A stretch of DNA of 64,000 bases, from assembly GCF_011752995.1 (NCBI RefSeq), contig NZ_VWWL01000020.1, forward strand, positions 62,001 through 126,000, read 5' to 3'. Within the stretch, counting starts at the first letter, position 1, and each line of letters starts with the position of its first letter. Shown here piece after piece: positions 47,480 to 55,015 of the stretch. Position numbers and translations under genes: made by a program. This DNA comes from Burkholderia sp. Ax-1724 (GTDB taxonomy: Bacteria > Pseudomonadota > Gammaproteobacteria > Burkholderiales > Burkholderiaceae). The notes beneath the pieces were generated by a model. The model saw only the letters and a program-made list of their open reading frames with translations, did no database searches and was not told the origin of the DNA.

Positions 47480-48748
47480 ATGAACACCATCAACGACGAA
47501 GCGTACGACGAGGACGACGACGACCTGGACGACGACGAGGACCACGCGCTCGACTCAGACATCGCGCTTGACCGTTTCACCGACCGGGCGATGCGCCACG
47601 GCCGCCGCGCGGCGACGTGGCTATTGGTCGGTGCGGTCGCCGAGGTCGCGGTGCTCGCCGGCCTCGATTGCATCGAACCGTCGCTTTCAAAATGGCTGAT
47701 CCTGCCGGTGGTCGTGACCACGGTGGCCCTGATGCTCACGATCGTTGTGCTGATCTGCAAGCGTTGGAACCGGCATCGCGAGCGCATGGAGAGCGTGCTG
47801 CAGGACGCGATGGTGTGGCGCAGTGACGTGCAACAGAAGCGGGAAGGCGAGGAGCGAGCGTACACGCGGCGTCACTTCGCGCGGATCGAAGAAGAGAGGC
47901 TCGACGCACTTCGCGAAGAAATGACGTGGAGCGTCGGCCCGGCCCCGCTGTACATCGACGCCGACGATCACGAAGCGATCGCGGCTTACGAGCAGCGGCG
48001 CGAGATCGGCCCCGAGTTCGGCGACCTCTTCGACGCGCTGGACGGGCCGGACGACCCGACCGACGGCGACGCGGAGTCGGACAACGTGCCCAACGTGCCC
48101 GCGGTGCAGGCGTGGGTGCAGCGCTGGGCCGACGTGAAGCCCGCCAAGAAACCGCGGCCGGTCGCGCTCGTGAAGCGGCACACCGATGCCGAGAGCCGGC
48201 GCCTTGAACGCGAACTTTGCCGCTCGATCGGCCGGCATTGGGGCGGTGCGTTTCACCGGCTGATCGCTGAAGGTGCGGACGTGAACGGTCACAACGGCAG
48301 CGGCCAGCCGCTTCGCAAAGCCGTGTTGCACGGCCGGCTGGAGCACATCTCCTGGCTGCTCACGCTGGGCGCCGACCCGAACCGCCAGGCGTTCGGGCGA
48401 ACGATGCTCGCAACGTTGATGGTGCAGGTCGATATGCAGGTCGATGAAGGCGACGGCAACGGGGACGATTTCGAGTGGCCCGAAATCATCGAACTGCTCG
48501 CGCGGTTCGGCGCGAACCCGCACATCGAAAACGAACACTACGATTCCGACTCGGACGCCGAAGGCCCGACCGCGTGGCCGTTCATTTGCCGATACCCCGT
48601 GCTGTACGAGGCGTTCATGAAGGGGCATAACGCCTGGCTGCAGGCCGACCTCGACGGTCGCCGCTTGCTCGCCGACGCCCGTGGCCTGGCTGAAGTCGCC
48701 GACGTGACGCGGGCCATGCTCGACATCGCACGGATGGGCCGGGCCTGA
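47480..48748 (+). CDS. Membrane-anchored ankyrin repeat protein, 422 residues
   Basis: Very acidic N terminus (residues 6-30, mostly Asp/Glu), then two transmembrane helices (ATWLLVGAVAEVAVLAGL, about 46-64, and LILPVVVTTVALMLTIVVLI, about 74-93). A coiled coil (about 95-150) follows, then a C-terminal set of about three degenerate ankyrin repeats (FHRLIAEGADVNGHNGSGQP, then LRKAVLHGRLEHISWLLTLG, IIELLARFGANPHIEN). Both the Asp-rich tail and the ankyrins face the cytoplasm in the simplest topology. It is the last gene of the operon; the terminator follows. Confidence 0.8.
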   Translation: MNTINDEAYDEDDDDLDDDEDHALDSDIALDRFTDRAMRHGRRAATWLLVGAVAEVAVLAGLDCIEPSLSKWLILPVVVTTVALMLTIVVLICKRWNRHRERMESVLQDAMVWRSDVQQKREGEERAYTRRHFARIEEERLDALREEMTWSVGPAPLYIDADDHEAIAAYEQRREIGPEFGDLFDALDGPDDPTDGDAESDNVPNVPAVQAWVQRWADVKPAKKPRPVALVKRHTDAESRRLERELCRSIGRHWGGAFHRLIAEGADVNGHNGSGQPLRKAVLHGRLEHISWLLTLGADPNRQAFGRTMLATLMVQVDMQVDEGDGNGDDFEWPEIIELLARFGANPHIENEHYDSDSDAEGPTAWPFICRYPVLYEAFMKGHNAWLQADLDGRRLLADARGLAEVADVTRAMLDIARMGRA

Positions 48749-48780
48749 TCGCTTGCGACGGAGGCCGCAGGCGGATCGAC

Positions 48781-48804
48781 GGGGCGCGCAAGCGCCTCGT
48801 TTTG
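48781..48804 (+). terminator. Intrinsic terminator of the small-protein operon
   Basis: GGGGCGC-GCAA-GCGCCTC followed by GTTTTGTC. It is a near-duplicate of the terminator block at 44244-44306, including flanks. Confidence 0.75.
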
Positions 48805-48880
48805 TCTTGCACGGAGGCGCGTAAAAACCCGGGGCCGGAGGCCCATCCGATGCTGGCTCCCATCGCCACGGGCACCATGA

Positions 48881-48908
48881 AAAAAGGCCCTGAAAAAGGG
48901 CCTTTTTC
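48881..48908. terminator. Bidirectional terminator
   Basis: AAAAAGGCCC-TGAAAAA-GGGCCTTTTT. It lies between the plus-strand operon and the minus-strand gene ending at 49034, and can serve both strands. Confidence 0.9.
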
Positions 48909-49033
48909 TGCGTCGTGGCGATTCAGCGGCTTGCCCACCGCCTCGCGCTGCGCGCGACCTATGGATATGTCGGCTCTTGCGTGCGGCAGGGCCGCGGCCG
49001 ACATACCCACAGGCAAGGGCCGTGGACAACCCT

Positions 49034-49336
49034 TCACCGGAAGCCGCGCATGTCCATCGCCGCGCCGAGCCGGTTGTACCACTCCTGCGCGCCTCGTCCC
49101 GTGTGGAAGTAGACGCGGTGCTGCGGCCGGTCGAGGTCCGTCGTGCTGATCACGATGTGCGGCTTGACCATGCCGTTCGATGTACTCACCTCGACGGTTC
49201 GCACCTGGTCGAACGGAATGATGCGCGGTGCGGTGAACCAGCCCGTTTTAACGAGCAATCGCCGGCTCGTCGGGTCGAGTTCGAGACGGCAGCGGCCGAA
49301 TCCTTGGGTGTGGCGGTGCGTGGGATTGAACGACAT
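49034..49336 (-). CDS. PH-domain-like small protein, 100 residues
   Basis: A compact beta-rich protein: CRLELDPTSRRLLVKTGWFT, then RIIPFDQVRTVEVS, then VKPHIVISTTDLDRPQHRVYFHT, and a C-terminal helix EWYNRLGAAM. This strand order and the final helix are those of bacterial PH-like (YcxB/DUF-type) domains. It has no signal or membrane anchor. AACGGAGAACACC precedes the ATG. It lies 69 bp downstream of the lipoprotein gene and may share its transcript. Confidence 0.7.
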   Translation of the reverse strand: MSFNPTHRHTQGFGRCRLELDPTSRRLLVKTGWFTAPRIIPFDQVRTVEVSTSNGMVKPHIVISTTDLDRPQHRVYFHTGRGAQEWYNRLGAAMDMRGFR

Positions 49337-49405
49337 GGTGTTCTCCGTTGATGTTGAATGCAGAAACGGCCCCTCGCGGAGCCGTCAAAAATCAGGTGAT
49401 GCGGT

Positions 49406-50596
49406 TCAGGGCAGGAAGCCGTCGAGCCGTTGGTACAACGTGGCTTCGAGACTGTTGGCGCCGTCCGCGGTGTGCAGCAGCAGGGGCGACCCGTTAGCGT
49501 CCTTGAACGTGGCGTTGAACGCCGTATCGAAGGCCGTTTCCAGTTGCGGTGAAATCGAGCCCGCACCGCCCACGCAGGCGTTGTACTGGCCGGTGGGCAT
49601 TCCGGTCGTTTGCGTGGCCGGTGGGATCGTCCCCGACGGGATCGGCTGGGCGCACAGGGCCATCGCGTCGGCCCTGTACGTGGCGACGAAGTTCTTCAGG
49701 TTCGTCAAGCCATAGCCCAAACCGCCCGGCGCGCTGCTGGTCAAATACTGCAACGTCGCCTCGTACGCGCCGTACGCGTTCAAATCGGTGTTCGGGTTCG
49801 ACGCGGCCAGCACGTCGCCGGCCTGGACGGTCGCCAGCACGCTGGTTTTCGTGCCGATGCTCTGCCCTGCGACCGTTTGCGCCGTACCTTCTTGAAACCA
49901 AATCTCACCGCCGCCGAACGGCTCCATGAGGGAGTACAGCGCCGCGTGCGTGCTTTCGTGCGTGGTCAAGGGCACCAGCACGTCGAGCGACGTGGCTCCC
50001 GGGTAGCGGGTGTCAAAGTTCGGGCTATCGGCGCTCATGAGTTGCATGACCGGGCCGGGCAACCCGAGCACCGTCTGGCCCGTGATCGCCGTTCCGGTTT
50101 CACCGATGCCTTGACCGAGGGCCTTGTCCACGCACACGACGACCTTGTTCTGGCCGTCGAACGCCGTGCCCGTCGCAGGCAGCGCCAGCGCCGTGCGAAC
50201 GGTCGGGAGTGCCTGGTTCTCGAACTGGTCGGCCGCGAGTTCTTGCGCCTTGACGCTGGCGCCGGCCGAGAACACGATCACGTCCGGCGCGTCCACCACC
50301 GTCGTGCTCACCGTCGAGCCCGAGCAGGCCGATTGCAGCCCGCTGGTGCCGACGTACGAGTTGAACGACGGCCCGGAGTAGTTCGTCACAACGTCACCGG
50401 CGATGTCGGACGGAGGCGTGTAAGCGGCGAGAAGCGCCTGGCCGTTGCTCGTGCTCGTCGTCGTGGTGCCGGTGCCCGTGCCAGAACCCGAGCCGGAACC
50501 GGACGAACCACCGCCACCGCCACCACCACCGCAGGCGGCCAGAGCGAAGGACACGGCCGCAGCGGCGGCCACCGTTTTCAGCATGTTGCTCATCAT
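49406..50596 (-). CDS. Lipoprotein with gluzincin-type metalloprotease motif
   Basis: A 396-residue protein with lipoprotein signal (ALAAC, Cys22) followed by poly-Gly and a Ser/Gly/Thr linker to about residue 52. The core has HESTH (His213, Glu214, His217) and, 19 residues on, WFQEG (Glu236). This is the HExxH plus Glu set of gluzincin-type zinc proteases such as the peptidase MA family. Two Cys pairs are likely disulfides. It is probably displayed in the periplasm or on the outer membrane. The substrate is unknown. A perfect operator-like palindrome (50653-50673) separates it from a divergent XRE regulator gene. Confidence 0.75.
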   Translation of the reverse strand: MMSNMLKTVAAAAAVSFALAACGGGGGGGGSSGSGSGSGTGTGTTTTSTSNGQALLAAYTPPSDIAGDVVTNYSGPSFNSYVGTSGLQSACSGSTVSTTVVDAPDVIVFSAGASVKAQELAADQFENQALPTVRTALALPATGTAFDGQNKVVVCVDKALGQGIGETGTAITGQTVLGLPGPVMQLMSADSPNFDTRYPGATSLDVLVPLTTHESTHAALYSLMEPFGGGEIWFQEGTAQTVAGQSIGTKTSVLATVQAGDVLAASNPNTDLNAYGAYEATLQYLTSSAPGGLGYGLTNLKNFVATYRADAMALCAQPIPSGTIPPATQTTGMPTGQYNACVGGAGSISPQLETAFDTAFNATFKDANGSPLLLHTADGANSLEATLYQRLDGFLP

Positions 50597-50652
50597 GAAA
50601 CCCCCGTGATGTGGTGTTGTGCGACCCGTCTGGAGTCGCCAGATGTTACCAA

Positions 50653-50673
50653 AATAGGCCAGAATGGCCTATT
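50653..50673. promoter_or_regulatory. Perfect palindrome, candidate operator of XRE regulator
   Basis: AATAGGCCA-GAA-TGGCCTATT, 9-bp arms and a 3-bp centre, located between the divergent start codons of the lipoprotein gene (50596) and the XRE-type regulator gene (50699). Confidence 0.7.
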
Positions 50674-50698
50674 GCTGCGTTGCAGGGAGCATGTCGCC

Positions 50699-50941
50699 AT
50701 GCTTCCCTCGATTCACCACCCTCGTTACGCCGTCGTTCAGACCCATTTGCGCCGTGTGCGCAAGGGGGCCGGCTTGACCCAGGTTCAACTCGCCGAACGT
50801 CTTCAGGTCGATCAAACGTACGTTTCAAAACTCGAACGTGGCGAGCGATACATCGACCTGCTTTTCTACCTCGACTGGTGCCGGGCCTGCGGTGCCGAAC
50901 CGTCCGACGCCGTGGCCGCGCTTACGAAGGCCGGCGCTTAA
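50699..50941 (+). CDS. XRE family helix-turn-helix regulator
   Basis: An 80-residue single-domain regulator: LRRVRKGAGLTQVQLAERLQ, then VDQTYVSKLERGERYIDLLF is a textbook Cro/C1-type helix-turn-helix (residues about 17-60). The start at 50699 has GGGAG nine bases upstream. It is divergent from the lipoprotein gene, with a perfect palindrome in between, so it probably controls both. It overlaps the convergent minus-strand operon end by 4 bp (50938-50941). Confidence 0.9.
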   Translation: MLPSIHHPRYAVVQTHLRRVRKGAGLTQVQLAERLQVDQTYVSKLERGERYIDLLFYLDWCRACGAEPSDAVAALTKAGA

Positions 50942-51603
50942 CCCTCTTGCCGATCGTTCGGCGGAGGCTCAACCGGCGGCGCCGGCTCGCCCACGTCAAG
51001 ACCGTCGAACGCCACCGGCCCCGGCTCCTCGTGCTCGTCGAGCAACGACGGGTTGCGCAGCGCCGCGTTGATCAACCGGCGCAACGCACCCTCACGGCCG
51101 AGGCCGTGGTCCGCCGCGATCGCGTCGAACTCGGCGAAGCGACCGGCCGGTACGTGCAGCAGAACGACATGGTGCGACGCCGCTTCGCGCTCTTCGACCC
51201 AAACGGCCAGTTCGGCCGTCACCGTGTAATCGACGAGTTTTCGCACCAGGTTCGCGAAGTTGTACGCCGGGGACATCGCCAGCGCCGGGCGCGGTTGCGC
51301 ACCGTAGTACCAGGCGCGCAGGTCCGCATCGTCCGGGGCCGGCTCGTCGCACATCGCGGCGAGCGCGCGGTACAACGGCAGCAGGCCGCAGGAGTCGACC
51401 AGCCCGATCGACAGCGCTCCATCGCTGGACCGCTGGTACCGCACCTCGTGATCGACGCCGGACACCGTGACCAACATGGTCGCATCGGCCGAGCCGTCGT
51501 CCGAGCCGTCGATGAACCCGAGGCGCACCGACGCCTCCACGGCCTTTAGCATGGCGGCGAAGCGAAGTTCCTGGACCGTGTTGTGGGCTTTTGTGCCGTT
51601 CAT
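50938..51603 (-). CDS. Hypothetical protein, 221 residues, last gene of minus-strand operon
   Basis: Not recognised. Mixed alpha/beta: a helical start (VQELRFAAMLKAVEASVRL), strands around ATMLVTVSGVDHEVRYQ, then YNFANLVRKLVDYTVTAELA, ending in an acidic Pro-rich tail. A segment AEFDAIAADHGLGREGALRR, then LINAALRN looks like a ribbon-helix-helix or MetJ-like motif, which suggests DNA binding. The ATG at 51603 overlaps the upstream stop by 4 bp, hence translational coupling. A much longer upstream frame is rejected. Confidence 0.68.
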   Translation of the reverse strand: MNGTKAHNTVQELRFAAMLKAVEASVRLGFIDGSDDGSADATMLVTVSGVDHEVRYQRSSDGALSIGLVDSCGLLPLYRALAAMCDEPAPDDADLRAWYYGAQPRPALAMSPAYNFANLVRKLVDYTVTAELAVWVEEREAASHHVVLLHVPAGRFAEFDAIAADHGLGREGALRRLINAALRNPSLLDEHEEPGPVAFDGLDVGEPAPPVEPPPNDRQEG

Positions 51604-51737
51604 GACCGTACCTCGCTCGCTTGCGCGTTCCGCAGCCGTTCTTGCCGCGCATGACGCTCCGCCCGGCTGATCCGGCGATCCTGCCGCGCCTTGCGTTCCG
51701 TACCGCTCATTTGCTTTTGCTTGCGCGTGTTCGTCAT
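51600..51737 (-). CDS. Very small basic protein, 45 residues
   Basis: MTNTRKQKQMSGTERKARQD is followed by RRISRAERHARQERL: strongly basic and helical. The gene is linked by 4-bp overlaps at both ends (with 51734 upstream and 51603 downstream), which supports its being real and translated by coupling. Possibly a nucleic-acid- or ribosome-associated peptide. Nothing more can be said. Confidence 0.6.
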   Translation of the reverse strand: MTNTRKQKQMSGTERKARQDRRISRAERHARQERLRNAQASEVRS

Positions 51738-52057
51738 GCCTGCTCCTCGTCGTCGATCCAGAGGTCGGCGTACGCTTTCGCGCACGCCAGGCGCCGCTCA
51801 CCGCGGAACGACAGGCCGAGGTGCCGGTCCAGCCGTTCCTCGCTCGTTTGCCACACGTCGCTCGACAGCAGCGACGCAGCGCACAGCACGAGCGGGAGAC
51901 CGGCCAGCGCGAACAGACCGGGCAGAAGGTTGTGCCAGGCCAGCAGCACGACATCGACGGCGAGCAGAGCGACGGCCGCGGAGAGCAGCACCGCAATGGC
52001 GACGCCGCGAAGGTCCACGCCGCGAGCGCGGGCCAGGTTCATGGGGTTGCGGATCAT
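51734..52057 (-). CDS. Small inner-membrane protein, 107 residues
   Basis: Two predicted helices (VAIAVLLSAAVALLAVDVVLLA and LLPGLFALAGLPLVLCAASLL) and a basic/acidic C-terminal domain (ERLDRHLGLSFRGERRLACA). It overlaps the upstream gene by 4 bp (52054-52057). Not recognised. Part of the six-gene minus-strand operon 52966-50938. Confidence 0.7.
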   Translation of the reverse strand: MIRNPMNLARARGVDLRGVAIAVLLSAAVALLAVDVVLLAWHNLLPGLFALAGLPLVLCAASLLSSDVWQTSEERLDRHLGLSFRGERRLACAKAYADLWIDDEEQA

Positions 52058-52299
52058 GACGTGCTCCCTTCGGTTCGGGTTTGCGTGGGCTTGGGCTTGC
52101 GCAGAAACGGCCAGCACAAATACACCATCCAGACCATCGCGAGCACGAACAGGCCGGTGATGAGGGCGAGCACGGCGTTCGGGTGGCGCACCCATCCGGC
52201 GATGGTGGCGAGGACCGACGAACCGACGAAAATGCCCAGCAGGGTGAAGAACACGGCGACGGACGTGAGCGGCGGCGGAACAGGGTTGAGGTCGTGCAT
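52054..52299 (-). CDS. Small inner-membrane protein, 81 residues
   Basis: Two predicted helices (SVAVFFTLLGIFVGSSVLATI and AVLALITGLFVLAMVWMVYL) and a short basic tail (RKPKPTQTRTE). The ATG follows CGGGAGATTGCACC. Coupled to the next gene by a 4-bp overlap. Not recognised. Confidence 0.7.
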   Translation of the reverse strand: MHDLNPVPPPLTSVAVFFTLLGIFVGSSVLATIAGWVRHPNAVLALITGLFVLAMVWMVYLCWPFLRKPKPTQTRTEGSTS

Positions 52300-52329
52300 G
52301 GTGCAATCTCCCGGAGAAGGGGTTAAGGA

Positions 52330-52713
52330 CTAATCGGCGGTTTCGTACAGGCTCTTGTGTTCCATCTCTTTGAGCGTCGCGCGCATCCGGGCCAGGTACG
52401 CCTCGGCCGATCGGAGGTCTGCAGCACGCTCGTGCGACTGCTGATTCAGGTACACCGCCGCCACGATCGACACGACCGCGAGGGAAGACTCGACGGCCGC
52501 AAACGTCAACAGCGCGGTGGAGGCTTGGTCCGTGACGGCGAGCGTTGCGACGCCGCCGATGGTCACGACCAGCGAGGCGGCCGAGGCGGAGACGCTGCAT
52601 CGAAACGCGATCGCGTTCCGGCGCAGCGCGGCGCGGGCTTCGGCCCGCATCCGCTTGGCGCGCTCCTTGCGGCGCTCCCACGGACGAACGCTGAACCGGA
52701 CGCGCAGGGTCAT
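52330..52713 (-). CDS. Inner-membrane protein, 127 residues
   Basis: Basic N terminus (RPWERRKERAKRMRAEARAA), two helices (ASAASLVVTIGGVATLAV and LLTFAAVESSLAVVSIVAAV) and a C-terminal helical tail (YLARMRATLKEMEHKSLYE). The start at 52713 lies one base before the stop of the upstream gene (52715). Not recognised. Confidence 0.68.
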   Translation of the reverse strand: MTLRVRFSVRPWERRKERAKRMRAEARAALRRNAIAFRCSVSASAASLVVTIGGVATLAVTDQASTALLTFAAVESSLAVVSIVAAVYLNQQSHERAADLRSAEAYLARMRATLKEMEHKSLYETAD

Positions 52714-52714
52714 G

Positions 52715-52966
52715 TCATGCTCCGACCATCTCGAGGTAACGGCGAACGAACGCCTCGCGCTCGAGGGGCGTGAGGCTTTCCATCGCAAGCAGGCCCGCAG
52801 CGATGTAAGCCGTGCGCGAAACCCCGATGTGCTCGCGCTCGCGGTCGGCCGTCGCCACAACGCTTCGCAGCATGGACATCGACCCGAGACGCACGCGGTC
52901 TGCCGCGTGGCGGTTCAGCCAGGCGTGCCAGCGCAGCGTTGAGGGCGAAAGCGGACGTGTGGGCAT
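52715..52966 (-). CDS. Hypothetical protein, 83 residues, first gene of minus-strand operon
   Basis: Soluble and helical: PTRPLSPSTLRWHAWLNRHA, then LRSVVATADREREHIGVSRT, then a C-terminal LTPLEREAFVRRYLEMVG. The last segment resembles that of the 98-residue protein encoded at 54719-55015 (LSLPDRERVLYLKRYMRLA), suggesting distant paralogy. CCGGAGTTCCGTTCCC precedes the ATG at 52966. It is driven by CTCGAG-class promoter 3. Confidence 0.7.
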   Translation of the reverse strand: MPTRPLSPSTLRWHAWLNRHAADRVRLGSMSMLRSVVATADREREHIGVSRTAYIAAGLLAMESLTPLEREAFVRRYLEMVGA

Positions 52967-52991
52967 GGGAACGGAACTCCGGGAAGGTTGC

Positions 52992-53043
52992 GCGTTGGTG
53001 CCAACGCATAGAGCCAGGCTACCTCGAGTACGAACTAAAGCAA
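52992..53043 (-). promoter_or_regulatory. CTCGAG-class promoter 3 (minus-strand operon)
   Basis: On the minus strand: TTGCTT (53043-53038), 16-bp spacer with CTCGAG (53028-53023), TAGCCT (53021-53016), then the perfect palindrome GCGTTGG-TG-CCAACGC (53007-52992). The layout is identical to the promoters at 41526 and 44432. Confidence 0.65.
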
Positions 53044-53206
53044 GCCGGTACAGGGACGTACCGCAAAAATAGTTGGGGCTCCCAGGCGACAACGGGCGTA
53101 AGCGGATCGGGCCACCGGCCCGGATGGTTTCGCGAGGCGTGCCAGTAACAACGACATGGACCGCATGAGCGGCCCAAGGTCTTTCCGTGCGCTTCGCGAA
53201 AACGCA

Positions 53207-53226
53207 CCGGCGCTCACGCACCGGCC
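53207..53226. repeat. 20-bp repeat, copy 2
   Basis: CCGGCGCTCACGCACCGGCC, identical to 37833-37852 and in the same orientation. Here it overlaps the stop codon of the 156-residue gene. Both copies lie next to a hairpin of the TTTTGCG/CGCAAAA type. Confidence 0.6.
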
Positions 53227-53684
53227 GACCCGCTGGCGCCCATCCGCGCGAGTGCCTGGTTCAGCATGACCGCCTGGTTCAGCGTCACCGCCAGGTCCGC
53301 CAACGTACGGAGGCCGTCGGCGTCGAGCCGCACAGGCTTGTTCGCCAGAAGGTCACGGTGAAGCCGCGCGGCCGTTTCCACCATGCGAGACGCCCGCGCC
53401 TCGCGCTCTTCCCGAGCCCATCGGAGCAGGAACGAGGCGGTTTCATCGTCGTCGATGGACGCGTACGCCTCCTCGCGCTCACGCGAGGCCGCGTTCAGCC
53501 GGTCGATCGACGCGGTGAGGCGATCGAGCACCGGGATGGTTTCGGCGTTGAACGCTTGCACGGCCGCGTTCAACGCCACCGCGGACGCGGTGCGGTCCTG
53601 CAGGGTCGGCGGTTCAGCGACCGGCGCGGTGGCCGCCGGTTGAGTGGGTTGAGTGGGCTTCTTGAAGTTGAGCGGGATGGACAT
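53214..53684 (-). CDS. Hypothetical coiled-coil protein, 156 residues
   Basis: A Pro-rich N terminus (FKKPTQPTQPAATAPVAEPP) followed by a long helical region (about 30-150) with heptad-like hydrophobics (LDRLTASIDRLNAASREREE, then LLRWAREEREARASRMVE). No catalytic motif. The ATG at 53684 follows CGGAGAACGCACC. It is the last gene of the second minus-strand operon (55479-53214), whose other members include a zinc-ribbon protein. Confidence 0.7.
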   Translation of the reverse strand: MSIPLNFKKPTQPTQPAATAPVAEPPTLQDRTASAVALNAAVQAFNAETIPVLDRLTASIDRLNAASREREEAYASIDDDETASFLLRWAREEREARASRMVETAARLHRDLLANKPVRLDADGLRTLADLAVTLNQAVMLNQALARMGASGSAGA

Positions 53685-53795
53685 GGTGCGTTCTCCGAGG
53701 TGTGGGCGCCGACACGGCCCCCTTGTACCGACCCGACCCGCCGTGAGGCGGACACTGGGTCGGAACAGGGACAAGCCACCGCTACAGCCGAGGCA

Positions 53796-54368
53796 TCAGA
53801 AGCCGTCCGGCGACCAGGACGAGTGCTTGCAGGCCGGGAAGGCCGAGCAAGCGTAAAACGGCTTGCCCGCGGTCTCGGGCTTGGTGGAGATTTTCTCGAC
53901 CATATGCCCGTGACCGCACACCGGGCAGATCGGCCCGGTCGGCTCGGCCGATGCGGCCGGCGTCGCCGGAGCCGTCAACGCATTGACCAAGCCTTGCTGC
54001 TGGTCGGCGATGATGAAGACGTGGTTTTGTATGGAGGAGATACGGACGCCGAGGTCGTCGAGCATGTCCGCCGTGGCCCGCGCCTGCGCGTCGGCCATTC
54101 GCTTCGTCATATCAGCCAGCGCATCGTCCAAGACTTTCGCCGATGCGCCGACGACCCGCCGCTCCATCGACGCGACAACCTCCTCGTACAAGGCACGTTG
54201 CTGCTCCATCAGGCGCTCGGTCTCGGCGTGAGCGTTGCTCTCGCGCAAGGCCGCATCGTGGACGTACGCCGCCAAGGTTTGGCCGGCGGCGTCCGCCGCT
54301 CGCTGAACGATCGCCGCCTCGCTCGCAGAGAAACGGACTCCCTTGAACACGGTTCGGGCTTCTTTCAT
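53796..54368 (-). CDS. Ribbon-helix-helix plus topoisomerase-type zinc ribbon protein, 190 residues
   Basis: Residues about 5-45 form a ribbon-helix-helix unit (FKGVRFSASEAAIVQRAADA, then AGQTLAAYVHDAALRE). About 45-130 is a coiled coil. The C terminus is a four-Cys zinc ribbon like those ending topoisomerase I: CPVCGHG, then KPFYACSAFPACKHSSW. The gene at 56613 encodes the same order of domains. Ribbon-helix-helix proteins next to relaxase genes commonly nick-position or load the relaxase, so a relaxosome role is likely. It starts after CTGGAGATCGTC. Confidence 0.78.
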   Translation of the reverse strand: MKEARTVFKGVRFSASEAAIVQRAADAAGQTLAAYVHDAALRESNAHAETERLMEQQRALYEEVVASMERRVVGASAKVLDDALADMTKRMADAQARATADMLDDLGVRISSIQNHVFIIADQQQGLVNALTAPATPAASAEPTGPICPVCGHGHMVEKISTKPETAGKPFYACSAFPACKHSSWSPDGF

Positions 54369-54382
54369 GACGATCTCCAGGA

Positions 54383-54685
54383 TCAAAGGCGTTTGCGGGC
54401 ACGGACCACCGGCGCGGCCGGTTCCTGCAGCAAGCCCCAGCGCCGCACGCGGCTCCGCTGAACCGGCCCGCGCTCGAACGCCTCGAACCGACGGCGGTAC
54501 GCAGCCGGCGGAACCGGGTTGAGCAGCACGACGTGGACGTGCGGATGCTCCGGCTCGGGTTCGGCGTCGAGGAACAACGGCGTTTTCCACAACGCGCCCA
54601 CGCGCGCCAGGAACGTGTCGAGCGCCTGATCGACGGCCGGCGTGCTGGTGAGGTACGTGGGTTGTTTGGTGTGGACGGTGATCAT
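54383..54685 (-). CDS. Hypothetical protein, 100 residues
   Basis: Not recognised. N-terminal half is mixed (TVHTKQPTYLTSTPAVDQAL, FLARVGALWKTPLFL), then EPEHPHVHVVLLNPVPPAA with an HxHxH-like stretch reminiscent of, but not enough to assign, a phosphoesterase, and a basic C terminus (RGPVQRSRVRRWGLLQ). GGAGAACCTTC precedes the ATG. It lies 14 bp upstream of the zinc-ribbon gene. Confidence 0.65.
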   Translation of the reverse strand: MITVHTKQPTYLTSTPAVDQALDTFLARVGALWKTPLFLDAEPEPEHPHVHVVLLNPVPPAAYRRRFEAFERGPVQRSRVRRWGLLQEPAAPVVRARKRL

Positions 54686-54718
54686 GAAGGTTCTCCAGAA
54701 GGTTGAACAACAGGTTGG

Positions 54719-55015
54719 TCAAGCAGGGGCGCGGGCGAGCCGCATGTAGCGCTTCAGGTACAGCACGCGTTCACGGTCCGGTAAGGACAACCAGGCGAGC
54801 AGAGCAGCGCCAAGGTGATCCGCGATGCGGGCCGAGGCCGTCGCTTGCTCCGGGCCGGTCAAGCCGTTGCTTTTCTCGACCCAGACCGCGTGATCGACAC
54901 GGCACCGCTTCACGTCGTCGTACACTTTGCGAACGATCGCCGTTCCCACGGCTTGACGGGTCGGCTCGCGCCGCTTGCGCGACTCGCGGGAACGCACGGT
55001 ACCGGGGCTGATCAT
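54719..55015 (-). CDS. Hypothetical basic protein, 98 residues
   Basis: Basic N-terminal 30 residues (RSRESRKRREPTRQAVGTAI), a central acidic helix and a C-terminal LSLPDRERVLYLKRYMRLAR. The last part resembles the C terminus of the 83-residue protein encoded at 52715-52966, suggesting that the two minus-strand operons arose partly by duplication. It overlaps the upstream gene by 4 bp. Confidence 0.68.
   Translation of the reverse strand: MISPGTVRSRESRKRREPTRQAVGTAIVRKVYDDVKRCRVDHAVWVEKSNGLTGPEQATASARIADHLGAALLAWLSLPDRERVLYLKRYMRLARAPA

Noticed and set aside
51604..51996. N-terminal extension of the 221-residue protein to 352 residues
   Set aside because: The extension is Cys/Arg/Ser-rich and overlaps two coupled genes on the same strand in another frame. 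MNGTKAH at 51603 with ATGA coupling is the natural start.
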